From an uncultured Oscillospiraceae bacterium (lineage in GTDB: Bacteria; Bacillota; Clostridia; Oscillospirales; Oscillospiraceae): DNA of 64,000 nucleotides. Positions 26,776 to 35,194 of the stretch are shown here, one piece after another. The first letter of the stretch is position 1, and the number at the start of each line of letters is the position of its first letter. The notes under the pieces are model-generated. The model was not told where the DNA came from. It worked only from the letters and a program-made list of their open reading frames with translations, and made no database searches. The DNA is taken from positions 1 through 64,000 of the forward strand of contig CAJFQQ010000005.1 of the NCBI GenBank assembly GCA_904419145.1. Reading direction: 5' to 3'. The translations under genes were made by a program, and so were the position numbers.

Positions 26776-26844
26776 TGGCCATGTGCCGCATTCAGCGGCA
26801 CGGCCATGAAATCAAAGCGCGTGGGCCGGGACGGCCCACATGCG
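26776..26844 (-). terminator. Two tandem hairpins after the CheB-CheR gene
   Basis: Reading the minus strand, the first is GTGGGCC/GGCCCAC with GCGC flanks, followed by TTTGATTT. The second pairs GGCCGTGCCGC with GCGGCACATGGCC, followed by AATTTTG. They lie in the 160-base gap before the next minus-strand gene. Confidence 0.6.
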
Positions 26845-26845
26845 C

Positions 26846-26914
26846 GAAACTTCATGCGCCGTTTTCTTTTGCCCGTTATCGGGGTGCGCCTGCAGCGCAT
26901 GAAGTTTCATGCGC
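26846..26914. repeat. Inverted repeat around the CheB-CheR stop codon
   Basis: GAAACTTCATGCGC (26846-26859) is the exact reverse complement of GCGCATGAAGTTTC (26895-26908). The second copy is itself part of the near-palindrome GCGCATGAAGTTTCATGCGC (26895-26914), which encodes the last residues of the CheB-CheR protein. Confidence 0.7.
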
Positions 26915-29458
26915 ATCCTTCCGAGTGGCAGTCCCCAAACTGTCGATAATGGTGATCACAAGGCCGCGGATGGAATTTTCCGTGGTACGGTAGGGTGCGA
27001 TCCGCAGGGTATAGAACCGGCCGTTCATGGCGGTGATCTCCCGGTCGATGGAGGTCAGATCCTTCAAAACAGCCCGGCAGTCCTGCTCGATCTCCTCGTC
27101 CGGGAAGTTGTGGGCAAAGATCTGGATCGGGCGCCCAATGTCGTGTTCCATCAACTGGAACTCCCGGCCCACATACTCGGTGAACTTGCGGATATTCAGG
27201 TTGCTGTCCACAAAGAGAATTCCGATCATGGTGGAGGAGAGAAAGTTGGACAGGTCGTCGGTCATCATGGTCAGTTCATCCAACTTCAACTGGTGTTCCG
27301 TGTTGACGGTATATAACTCCTCGTTTACCGATTGCAGTTCCTCCGTGGAACTCTGCAGCTCCTCGTTGGCTGTGAGCAGTTCCTCGTTGGCGGCCTGCAG
27401 TTCCCCATTCACCGTTTCCAGCCGCTGGATGGTGGCCCGCAGGTCATTCTGAGATTCCTGGAACTCCCGCTCCAGATCAGTGATACGCCGGGCCGCTGTA
27501 GCGTCCAAATTGAATTTTTCCACTTCGCCCTCCACAGCGGGGACAGTGTGCTCCTGGAAGATGACCGCCACCAGCCCGTCGTCCTCATTGGGGTCGTTGG
27601 GAATGGGCTCCACCGTCAGGCTGATCACTTTCCGCCCGGAGGGGCAGTCCACAGTGATGTCGGTGTAGGTAATAGCGGTGTGTTCACTCCGGCAGCGGCT
27701 GATGGCAGTGGCCGACACCAGAGACAGATCCTCGCTGAGCATGTGGAAAAAATTCAGGGAGGCCCTGCCCGGGGCCAGGGCCAGATAGTCACTGTAGTTG
27801 CCGAAGAAATGGAGGGCCGTGTTGTCTGCGCTGAGGACCACAGTGGCTGGCAGATGGCGCTCCAGGAACCGGACATAGCGATTTTCCACCGCAGTTTCCT
27901 CACCCTGGCTCATGCCGGCCCGGATGCTCTTTAGAGAGATGTTCTGGATGTTGGGAATGTTGAAGGTAGGGGGCGCCAAATCCTCCACCTTGCCCTCGGC
28001 TTTGTGGACATAAATCTTCTCCGCACTGCACACGGGTTTGAAGAGGTTCACATACTCCCCTGCTGTTTCACTCTTGCCCAAAAACAGGAACCCGCCGTTT
28101 TTCAGCGCCTGGTGGAAGATGGCAAACAGCCCCCGCCGCATCACCGGCTGGAAATAGATCATCACATTCCGGCAGCAGATCAGGTCCAGTTTGCCGAAGG
28201 GGGGATCTGAGAACATATTATGGGTAGCAAAGACGATCATCCGCCGGATCTCCTTGGAGATCTGGTACTGGTCGCCCACCTTCAGGAAATATTTGGCCAG
28301 GCGGGTGGGGGTGACATCGTCGATGATGTTCTCTGAAAAGACGCCCTTTCCGGCCTGCTCAATGGCCCGGCTGTCCACATCTGTGGCAAAAATTTTTACA
28401 TCCCGCTTGACATTCAACTCCTCCATTACCTCCCGGAACAGGATAGCGATGGAATAAGCCTCTTCTCCTGTGGAGCACCCGGCGGACCAGACGCGAATGG
28501 GCTCCTCTTCCTTGGCCCGCTCTACAATCTTGTAGATGGCGTTGTATTTGAGCTTTTCAAAAAAGGCCGGCTCCCGGAAGAAGTTGGTCACACCAATCAG
28601 GATCTCCTTGACCAGGGTCTGTACCTCTTCGGCGCTGTCGCCGAGGAGATGGGCAAATTCTGTCAGGGTGGCCGAGTGGGTGACCAGCATCCGCCGCTCA
28701 ATGCGCCGCAGGATGGTGGAACGCTTATAGTAAGTAAAGTCGATACCGCTGGCGTTTTTCAGGATGGTATAGATATGGGAGAGTGTCTCCTCCTCAGAGA
28801 AGGGGGATTCCTCCTCAGACAGGGGGGCGTCGCTCCGGAGAGGGCGCAGCAGGGCGGGGGTATTGGAGAAATTCAGGATCTCCTCGGCGATCTCCTCCGG
28901 GGAGAGGGCGAAATCCGCCAGGCCTGTGCTGATGACGCTCCTGGGCATCCCGTCGAATTTGGCGCTTTCCGGGGCCTGGGCGATGACGAGGCCGCCATAT
29001 TCCTTTACAAATTTCACACCGTTGGTGCCGTCGGTGCCGGTGCCGGAGAGCACCACCACGATGGAGTGCTCTCTCTTCTCCTCCGCCAGGGAGGCGAAAA
29101 AGATGTCGATGGGATGATTCAGAGTAACCGGCGCGTAGTCGGTCAAAATCAGTTTTCCGCCTTTGATGGTCATAAACTTTTTCGGCGGAATCAGATAGAC
29201 GGTATCCGCCTCGACGGCCATGTCGTTCTCCGCTTGATAGACCTGCATCTCGGTATGCTTGCTCAGGATATCGGCCATCAGACTTTTGTAGTCCGGGGAG
29301 AGATGCTGTACCACGACAAAACTCAGTCCGCTGTTGGGCGGCATACAGCTGAAAAATTGCTGCAACGCTTCCAGACCACCTGCGGAGGCGCCGATACCGA
29401 TGACTAGGGGGGACTGCTCCACATTTGTGCTTGACAGTATTTCCTTGCCAGTGCTCAT
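26876..29458 (-). CDS. CheB-CheR fusion with C-terminal coiled coil and PAS domain
   Basis: About 860 residues. Residues 1-200 are a CheB methylesterase domain: IGIGASAGGLEALQ (nucleophile Ser), VVVQHLSPDY (His) and VVLSGTGTDGTNG (Asp). About 220-500 is a CheR methyltransferase: ILRRIERRM, GVTNFFREPAFF, VWSAGCSTGEEAYS (SAM-binding), LICCRNVMIYF. Then comes a PAS-like part, a long coiled coil (ELQAANEELLTANEELQSS) and a final PAS. Unlike many relatives it has no kinase domain, and no receiver lies before CheB. No chemotaxis gene is near. It may modify its own or a membrane partner's glutamates. The second ATG at 29458 has AAGGAGG seven bases before it. The upstream gene's TGA overlaps this start region. 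Confidence 0.88.
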   Translation of the reverse strand: MSTGKEILSSTNVEQSPLVIGIGASAGGLEALQQFFSCMPPNSGLSFVVVQHLSPDYKSLMADILSKHTEMQVYQAENDMAVEADTVYLIPPKKFMTIKGGKLILTDYAPVTLNHPIDIFFASLAEEKREHSIVVVLSGTGTDGTNGVKFVKEYGGLVIAQAPESAKFDGMPRSVISTGLADFALSPEEIAEEILNFSNTPALLRPLRSDAPLSEEESPFSEEETLSHIYTILKNASGIDFTYYKRSTILRRIERRMLVTHSATLTEFAHLLGDSAEEVQTLVKEILIGVTNFFREPAFFEKLKYNAIYKIVERAKEEEPIRVWSAGCSTGEEAYSIAILFREVMEELNVKRDVKIFATDVDSRAIEQAGKGVFSENIIDDVTPTRLAKYFLKVGDQYQISKEIRRMIVFATHNMFSDPPFGKLDLICCRNVMIYFQPVMRRGLFAIFHQALKNGGFLFLGKSETAGEYVNLFKPVCSAEKIYVHKAEGKVEDLAPPTFNIPNIQNISLKSIRAGMSQGEETAVENRYVRFLERHLPATVVLSADNTALHFFGNYSDYLALAPGRASLNFFHMLSEDLSLVSATAISRCRSEHTAITYTDITVDCPSGRKVISLTVEPIPNDPNEDDGLVAVIFQEHTVPAVEGEVEKFNLDATAARRITDLEREFQESQNDLRATIQRLETVNGELQAANEELLTANEELQSSTEELQSVNEELYTVNTEHQLKLDELTMMTDDLSNFLSSTMIGILFVDSNLNIRKFTEYVGREFQLMEHDIGRPIQIFAHNFPDEEIEQDCRAVLKDLTSIDREITAMNGRFYTLRIAPYRTTENSIRGLVITIIDSLGTATRKDAHETSCAAGAPR

Positions 29459-29460
29459 AT

Positions 29461-32400
29461 TCATTCCTCCTTATGCTCTCCTTGGTTCCCCGCAGGCACC
29501 CTCCCTCGGAGGTATTTTTCCTCAAATACCTGCGCTGGGAGCGGCAGGTCATAATAGGATCCCTGGGCGTAGAGACAGCCCATTTTGAGCAGCACTTCCA
29601 ACTGCATCTGGGTCTCCACACCCTCCGCCACACAGCTTTTATGATGGGTATGGCAGATCTGGACAATATCCTGGACCAGCGTTTGAGTGATGGGGTTGTT
29701 AACCACATTCGCGATCAGGCTGCGGTCCATTTTGATGGTGTCAAACTTCACATTGGTGAAAAGCGAAAGATTTGCATACTGGGAACCGAAATCATCCAGG
29801 CTCAGCCGCAGGCCGCAGGCGTGGAACTGATCTACAATGGCCCGAAATTCGGAGGTTTCAATCCCACCGCCCCGCTCTGTGATTTCCAGCTCCAATGCCT
29901 GTGCCGGAATATCTGGAAAACGGCTTTGAATGGCCAGGACGGAGGCCAGAGTGGAGGGATGCACCAGCGTGGCCCGGGAGAGATTCACGGCCATAGGGAT
30001 AATTCCCATTCCGGCGGCGCGCCACTGCTCCGCCTGGGCAAGGCTCTGTTCCAGGACGAAGAGGTCCAGTTCCCGGATGGCGCCAGTTTCCTCCAGATAT
30101 TCGATGAACTGCGACGGCGCAATGACTGCGCCATCCTCGCTGATCCCGCGCACCAGCGCCTCGGCTCCAGAAAGCGTGCCTGTGCGCAGGTCGATCTTTG
30201 GCTGATAGTAGACTGTGAACCGCCCATCGTGCATCGCACCTCGCGCTGCGGAGCCGTCCTCCAGTCCGGATGCCGGAAGCCCATCTTCTTCCGTCAGGAC
30301 AGTTCCCAAATGCATGGCGGCCTGAGCCTTTTTTACAAGGCGTCTGCCGGCAAACTCACCGTCTGCCCAGGCGCGGCCAATCCGCACCTGCTTGGGATAG
30401 CGGCGCTGGAGGATCGACCGCAGGCGGCCGCAGCAGGCCAGGAATACCTCGCGGGTAGTGTTGGGATAAAAGACAACAAACTCTGCCTCTCGCGTTCGGA
30501 ACAACAGTGCCGGACCGAAGATCTCTTCCAGCGTATGGACTACATACCAGAGCATCCGGCTCCCTGATTCAAAACCGTCGCGGCCGCTGCGAGAGGAAAG
30601 ACCGGGGATATCCAGACAAGCAACGCCCATGGAACTGTAATGCCGTGATGTAAGGGTGCAGAGCGCCTCCAGATAAACCCGCAAATCCGGCAGCCCCATG
30701 AGCCGCTCTGTGGCGGACGATGGGCTGCGATCTTCGCCGCTGAACCGCTCCCGCTGTTGCAGCATGAAGGGGATCAGGGTGCCGAACAGCGCCGCGTCTG
30801 CCGGGTGTTTCCGGGCGTTTTCAACACAAAGGAACCCCTCAATCGGCTGCTGCGGTTCACGGATCAGTGGAAAAACGGTGAAATGCCAGGGCAGCTGCGC
30901 CGCATCGCTCGCATCTGCCTTGTCCGGAACCTGCCGGGTAAGAAAGACAGGAGTCCGTTCTGCCATGCAGCGGAGCAACAGGGGAAAGCGTTCCAGCTGC
31001 ATGCCGGAGACGACCTGCTGGATGCTGCGCTTGCTGCCGCGCGTCCACTCGAAGGTCATAATGACCGCATGGCGGTTTTCCACCAGCATCAGGGTGTAGA
31101 CACGGTCCGCGCAGTAATACGCGCCGATGGTCTGCAGTACGCCCATCAGTGAGGCGTTCAAGGTTTTGGCGGTGAGCATGCCAGATACACAGTCCAGGGC
31201 AACGTCCTTTTCCTGTTCCGACAGGGGGCGTCTCATTTCCGAGTCGTGGATGGAGACCTCTTCATCGCTTTCCTCGGCCTGCAGGCGTATCCAGCCCCAG
31301 TCCTCCTGCTCCTGTGCAAAGGCCACCGTATCTGTTGCCGCGTTCCACCAGTGCGCACATACCTGAAGCGCTTGGTCCAGCATGGCATGGTAACGGGCGG
31401 CTGCCGCCGGCATTACAGAGATACCGGCAATCAGGCGCAGTGCATTGTAGACGGGCTCAGGGGCAAACATCCGGCGCAATGCGGCCAGGGCCTCCTCTAT
31501 GCGGCGGCGTAGCCCTTCTTTTTCGATCACATCAGGGAATACGATGATGAACTGCTGCGGGCTGTATTGTCCCAGCAGGCAGCTGCCGCCCAAAACCAGT
31601 GACAGCCCCACGGAGAGGGCGTATCGCATCTGATTTGTTTCCGCATTGGATGGAAACTTTTCCAACCCGCTGAATTGCAGAACCGCCACCGCAAGGTTCC
31701 CGCTCTTGCGTCCGGAGAAGAGTGCTTCCGCCATCCATTGGATCGTGTCGCGGACGTACATTCGACTGACACTGTCTCGCTTGGCACCGCCGCGGATCAC
31801 ATGCTCGAAGTGACGGGCCGGATCCAGCCAGATCAAATAGACAAAGAGATAGATGTGTCGAGAGATGGGTTCCTCTGTCAGGTAAAGGACATGCCGCACC
31901 CAGCGGATACTGCCGCTGCGATCGGCCCGCCGGTATTCCGCGCACAGCCAGTGCCTCCCCTGCTGACACATCTGCAGTAACCTGTCCCGGTCGAAATTGG
32001 CGACAAAATTTCCTTGATCGCCTTTGCAGAAAATCTTTTCCTTCTCCAGCCGCAAAATCTCAGAGCAGCGGGTATCTTGTACCTGTCCGCTGAGATCGGA
32101 GCCCTCGATCCAGAGAAACTCCACCTTGTCCAACTCCAGATCGGCACGCATCTGCATCATGAGATCGGACAACAGGATCTCAGGCAGCTGGTGGTGGTCA
32201 GGAGGCCAGTCGCCCGCGCCTATCATGCTTTTAGACAAGTCGTCCAGCACGCCCACGGCCCGCACTGCCCGGCCTACATCGTCGAACAGCATGCGGTATG
32301 AGATAGAAACCCAGTTGTAGCAGCCGCTATTCCTGCTGCGGACGGCAAAGTTGCCGAACCCCTGGAGACGTCCATCCAGAAGTTCTTGCGCGAAGGTCCG

Positions 32401-33573
32401 GAAACGGGCTACAGAATCCGGATGGATCCAGCCGCTTGAAACCAGATCGTCTGGGAAACGACGCAAGCCGTCGCCGAGCGTATAGGCTTTTCCATCTTGT
32501 GTATATCCACGGAAGGTTCGGTTGGAAAGATCTACTTCCCAGAGCCGCTTGGAAGTCTGGTCGAAAGCGGTCTGAAGCCGGCGGATCTGCTCCTCTTGAC
32601 GCCGCTGGGTCTCCTTGAATTGGGAAACATCGTTTGTGGTGACCAGCATTACGGGAACATCGCCGTCATAGTCGATCTGCGCGGCGCGGGTATGCCACCA
32701 AAGCCAGCGCCGCCCATCGCCGGCACAGACGCGGTGGGTGTGCTCCACCACAGCGCCCTGCTGCAATCCCTCCTGCAGCGCCTTAAGGAGGGAGATATAG
32801 TCATCCGGATGGATCAGATCGGAGAGCGGCCTGGGCAGTGGATAGGACTCCGGAGCGCTCCCGATGATCCGGCAGAAACTGGGGCTGACGTAGATCACCC
32901 GCGGCATCTCCCCCATTTCCAGAAGGACAACGCCGCTGTCAATATTTTCCAACAAACCGCTGAGCGTGATAGAGTTGATGGGACGCACATCCCGGGTTTC
33001 CTGATACTTTCCTCGATTTTTCAGACAGTACTGATGCCGGCCGGCTTTTTTTGCCTTATAGAGTGCCAGATCCGCAGACTGGTACAGGCCGTCAAACTCC
33101 TGCCCAGGTCCCGCAAGATGGATGCCCACACTGGCCGTGACATTGACGATTTCACGGTCACCAAGAGCCAGGTGCAGATTCTCACAGATAGCGGCGGCCT
33201 TCGTGCGAACCAATTCCTCAGAGATCTGCCCGCAGAGAAACGCCGCAAATTCATCGCCGCCCAGGCGCCCGACAACATCGCTCGCGTGGAAGAGACCTGA
33301 GAGGATCCGGCCTGCTTGCCGGATAGCCTGATCTCCCGCCCGATGCCCCAGCGTGTCATTGACCTGCTTGAAATTGTCCAGATCAATGATAAATAGCGCA
33401 CAGGTGTCCTCCGGGGCCATCGCTTTCAGACGCTCCTTGATGGAATACTCCATCGCTGCCCGGTTCAGAAGTCCAGAGAGGGCGTCTATGGACGCGCGCC
33501 GCTGCAAATCATCCAAGAAGCCGGGGTCCTGAATGCGCGCTTCGGATGATAGTGTATCGTATTGATCTACCAT
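29461..33573 (-). CDS. Large GGDEF-PAS-EAL c-di-GMP turnover protein
   Basis: About 1370 residues with no membrane helix. An N-terminal GGDEF is intact (IIDLDNFKQVNDTLGHRAGD, LGGDEFAAFL). PAS-like modules follow (about 200-470; VIYVSPSFCRIIGSAPESY, RRWLWWHTRAAQIDYDGD). Two further GGDEF-like or GAF-like stretches lack the GGDEF motif (about 600-740 and 930-1090). A C-terminal EAL domain is intact (YYQPKIDLRTGTLSGAEALV, MAVNLSRATL, LELEITERG, LDDFGSQYANL, KMDRSL, AEGVE). It could both make and break c-di-GMP, in the cytoplasm. The start is uncertain: ATG at 33573 has GAGG nine bases before it, while GTG at 33588 is too close to its ribosome site. It is coupled to the CheB-CheR gene. Confidence 0.85.
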   Translation of the reverse strand: MVDQYDTLSSEARIQDPGFLDDLQRRASIDALSGLLNRAAMEYSIKERLKAMAPEDTCALFIIDLDNFKQVNDTLGHRAGDQAIRQAGRILSGLFHASDVVGRLGGDEFAAFLCGQISEELVRTKAAAICENLHLALGDREIVNVTASVGIHLAGPGQEFDGLYQSADLALYKAKKAGRHQYCLKNRGKYQETRDVRPINSITLSGLLENIDSGVVLLEMGEMPRVIYVSPSFCRIIGSAPESYPLPRPLSDLIHPDDYISLLKALQEGLQQGAVVEHTHRVCAGDGRRWLWWHTRAAQIDYDGDVPVMLVTTNDVSQFKETQRRQEEQIRRLQTAFDQTSKRLWEVDLSNRTFRGYTQDGKAYTLGDGLRRFPDDLVSSGWIHPDSVARFRTFAQELLDGRLQGFGNFAVRSRNSGCYNWVSISYRMLFDDVGRAVRAVGVLDDLSKSMIGAGDWPPDHHQLPEILLSDLMMQMRADLELDKVEFLWIEGSDLSGQVQDTRCSEILRLEKEKIFCKGDQGNFVANFDRDRLLQMCQQGRHWLCAEYRRADRSGSIRWVRHVLYLTEEPISRHIYLFVYLIWLDPARHFEHVIRGGAKRDSVSRMYVRDTIQWMAEALFSGRKSGNLAVAVLQFSGLEKFPSNAETNQMRYALSVGLSLVLGGSCLLGQYSPQQFIIVFPDVIEKEGLRRRIEEALAALRRMFAPEPVYNALRLIAGISVMPAAAARYHAMLDQALQVCAHWWNAATDTVAFAQEQEDWGWIRLQAEESDEEVSIHDSEMRRPLSEQEKDVALDCVSGMLTAKTLNASLMGVLQTIGAYYCADRVYTLMLVENRHAVIMTFEWTRGSKRSIQQVVSGMQLERFPLLLRCMAERTPVFLTRQVPDKADASDAAQLPWHFTVFPLIREPQQPIEGFLCVENARKHPADAALFGTLIPFMLQQRERFSGEDRSPSSATERLMGLPDLRVYLEALCTLTSRHYSSMGVACLDIPGLSSRSGRDGFESGSRMLWYVVHTLEEIFGPALLFRTREAEFVVFYPNTTREVFLACCGRLRSILQRRYPKQVRIGRAWADGEFAGRRLVKKAQAAMHLGTVLTEEDGLPASGLEDGSAARGAMHDGRFTVYYQPKIDLRTGTLSGAEALVRGISEDGAVIAPSQFIEYLEETGAIRELDLFVLEQSLAQAEQWRAAGMGIIPMAVNLSRATLVHPSTLASVLAIQSRFPDIPAQALELEITERGGGIETSEFRAIVDQFHACGLRLSLDDFGSQYANLSLFTNVKFDTIKMDRSLIANVVNNPITQTLVQDIVQICHTHHKSCVAEGVETQMQLEVLLKMGCLYAQGSYYDLPLPAQVFEEKYLRGRVPAGNQGEHKEE

Positions 33574-33588
33574 ACAGGCATTCCTCAC

Positions 33589-34064
33589 TTCCTCCGAACT
33601 TTAGGGTGCTGCGGTAAGACGATGAGCGCTTCCGCCATTCTGCAGACAAAGCCTTTGTATACAAAAAAATAATTATGTCCTATTTCTATACCATTATAAT
33701 TATACCATATGCAGGAAGGATACACAACTTTTTTGCGCATCTCTGCGCAGGGAAAGGATATGCTGGAATACTTCTGCCTTCGGCGGTGAAAATCCACCAC
33801 TCTGGCAGCAGAGAAAAAGTGCATAGAGCCTGAATGAGAAAGCAAAATGGGAGCATCGGTAAAGATGTTCCCCTGGATGCGTCTGGAGTGCCTTGAATCC
33901 GGCGGGAAGGGGGATGACGGACAAGAGGGGCCTCGTCTGCCCGCTCCTGGGAGCGCCTCTCCCGGTCGAAGCAAAACAGGATTTTATGATAGACGCAGGT
34001 TTCTTGATAACGGACTTTGCAGTACCAATAGCAGTGTCGCCAGTGCCTCACCGTCATCCTTCCA
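33589..34064. other. Gap between the GGDEF-EAL and MerR genes
   Basis: No protein-like frame is present. It holds the minus-strand promoter at 33699-33727. The rest (33730-34064) shows nothing I can name. Confidence 0.5.
33699..33727 (-). promoter_or_regulatory. Promoter of the GGDEF-EAL / CheB-CheR operon
   Basis: On the minus strand TTGTGT and TATAAT are 17 bases apart. Transcription would start near 33690, giving a leader of roughly 115 bases. TTTGTATACAAA, a perfect palindrome at about 33655-33666, lies within that leader and could be an operator. Confidence 0.6.
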
Positions 34065-34862
34065 TTATTCCTCCACCGGCACCGCCAGACGGGTTAAATA
34101 GTTGTCGGCAGAGATGTCCTGACCGGTGTAAGGGGCGACCAGAGCGAGGCTCCGCACATACCCGGCGGGGCGGAGGCCCAGTTCCCTGATTTTTGCCCCA
34201 AAGGCATTGAAGACTTCCGCGCAGCGGTCATAATTTCCACGGTACAGGCAGGAAAAGGCCCGGCAGGCGGGATAGACCACAGCGTCCTCCGGCGCGGTGT
34301 CCGGCTCCAGAGGGATGCAGCAAGTGAAGTTTACCACGTCTTCTGTGAATGCCCCTCGGATAAAATCGTCCCGCCGGTTGATGACAAACAGCGGCTCGGT
34401 TGCCAGCAGACGGTAGCCCCGTTCCACAGCCTGATGATAGAGATTGTACATCGCCCAGTAGCGGTTTTCCACGGTGGTTCCCTGGAATTCCCCGGTAAAG
34501 CAGACATACTGGGGAAGAGTGACGAATTCAAAACTGAGGTGCTCCCGGTTTTCAACCCGCAGCCGGATCTCCTCGCAGACCCGCTTCATGATGGAAAGCC
34601 GCGCTTCCGCCTGCTCCAGCAGTTCCTGGGAGGCACCGCCCATGCGGTAATACAGTTGAATGTCATCGTATGGCATCCCCATCTTCAGGAACAACTGAAT
34701 CTGCATGATCCGGCTGACGTTGTGATTGTCGTAGTAGCGATAGCCGCTCTGCGCGTCGATGAACGCGGGACGGAGCAGCCCCTTGCGCTCCAGGCGAAGG
34801 ATGGTGGCCCGGGAGAGGCCGCAGCACCGGCTGACTTGGTGGACTGTAAACAGATCTTTCAT
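34065..34862 (-). CDS. MerR-family regulator with GyrI-like effector domain
   Basis: About 265 residues. The N-terminal winged helix reads FTVHQVSRCCGLSRATILRL, then GYRYYDNHNVSRI, a typical MerR start. A helical linker (about 75-115) leads to a C-terminal domain of about 150 residues (FEFVTLPQYVCFTGEFQGTT, FVINRRDDF, CCIPLEPD, VRSLALVAPY) like the GyrI/BltR drug-binding fold. It probably senses small hydrophobic compounds. The ATG at 34862 has GAGG eight bases before it; a start at 34904 would have no ribosome site and would run through the operator. It is divergent from the GGDEF gene at 35195. Confidence 0.82.
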   Translation of the reverse strand: MKDLFTVHQVSRCCGLSRATILRLERKGLLRPAFIDAQSGYRYYDNHNVSRIMQIQLFLKMGMPYDDIQLYYRMGGASQELLEQAEARLSIMKRVCEEIRLRVENREHLSFEFVTLPQYVCFTGEFQGTTVENRYWAMYNLYHQAVERGYRLLATEPLFVINRRDDFIRGAFTEDVVNFTCCIPLEPDTAPEDAVVYPACRAFSCLYRGNYDRCAEVFNAFGAKIRELGLRPAGYVRSLALVAPYTGQDISADNYLTRLAVPVEE

Positions 34863-34887
34863 TTCGACTGCCTCACAGGTGTTGACT

Positions 34888-34903
34888 TGTCCATGGGTGG
34901 ACA
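34888..34903. promoter_or_regulatory. Dyad operator for the MerR regulator
   Basis: TGTCCA-TGGG-TGGACA is a perfect inverted repeat. It lies at the predicted start of the minus-strand transcript and just before a plus-strand TATAAT (34912-34917). Confidence 0.55.
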
Positions 34904-34909
34904 TGTTAC

Positions 34910-34938
34910 AGTATAATATAAATCTCAGTAAACAGCAA
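34910..34938 (-). promoter_or_regulatory. Promoter of the MerR regulator gene
   Basis: On the minus strand TTGCTG and TATACT are 17 bases apart, so the transcript would begin about at the TGTCCA dyad. The rest of the 332-base gap from 34863 to 35194 holds GGGAC/GTCCC and GCACCTTT/AAAGGTGC hairpins and no gene. Confidence 0.5.
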
Positions 34939-35194
34939 GGGCTGCCTGGGACGGTGGGATCCTTGTCCCGGCTCTGGGGCCCAGTAAGGAAACGTATTCT
35001 GATGAAACAGCGGCCTGAGGGGATTTTGCTTTGCCGAAGTATCGTAATGATCCTGATCGTCGGGATCGCTCTGGAACCAGATTCTTATTCGGGACAGCAA
35101 TAGGACGAAATACAAATTTTGTCTCATTATTGATTAGAACGTGCACCTTTTCCCATGGCAAGTTCGGAAAGGTGCCAGGAAGGAGTTCCGCTTT

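Noticed and set aside
33751..33800. GGTGAAAATCCACCACT as a second cobalamin-riboswitch fragment
   Set aside because: Only one box is present and the CCCCGC/CTGT, GGGAAGG and GACCTGCC boxes are missing.
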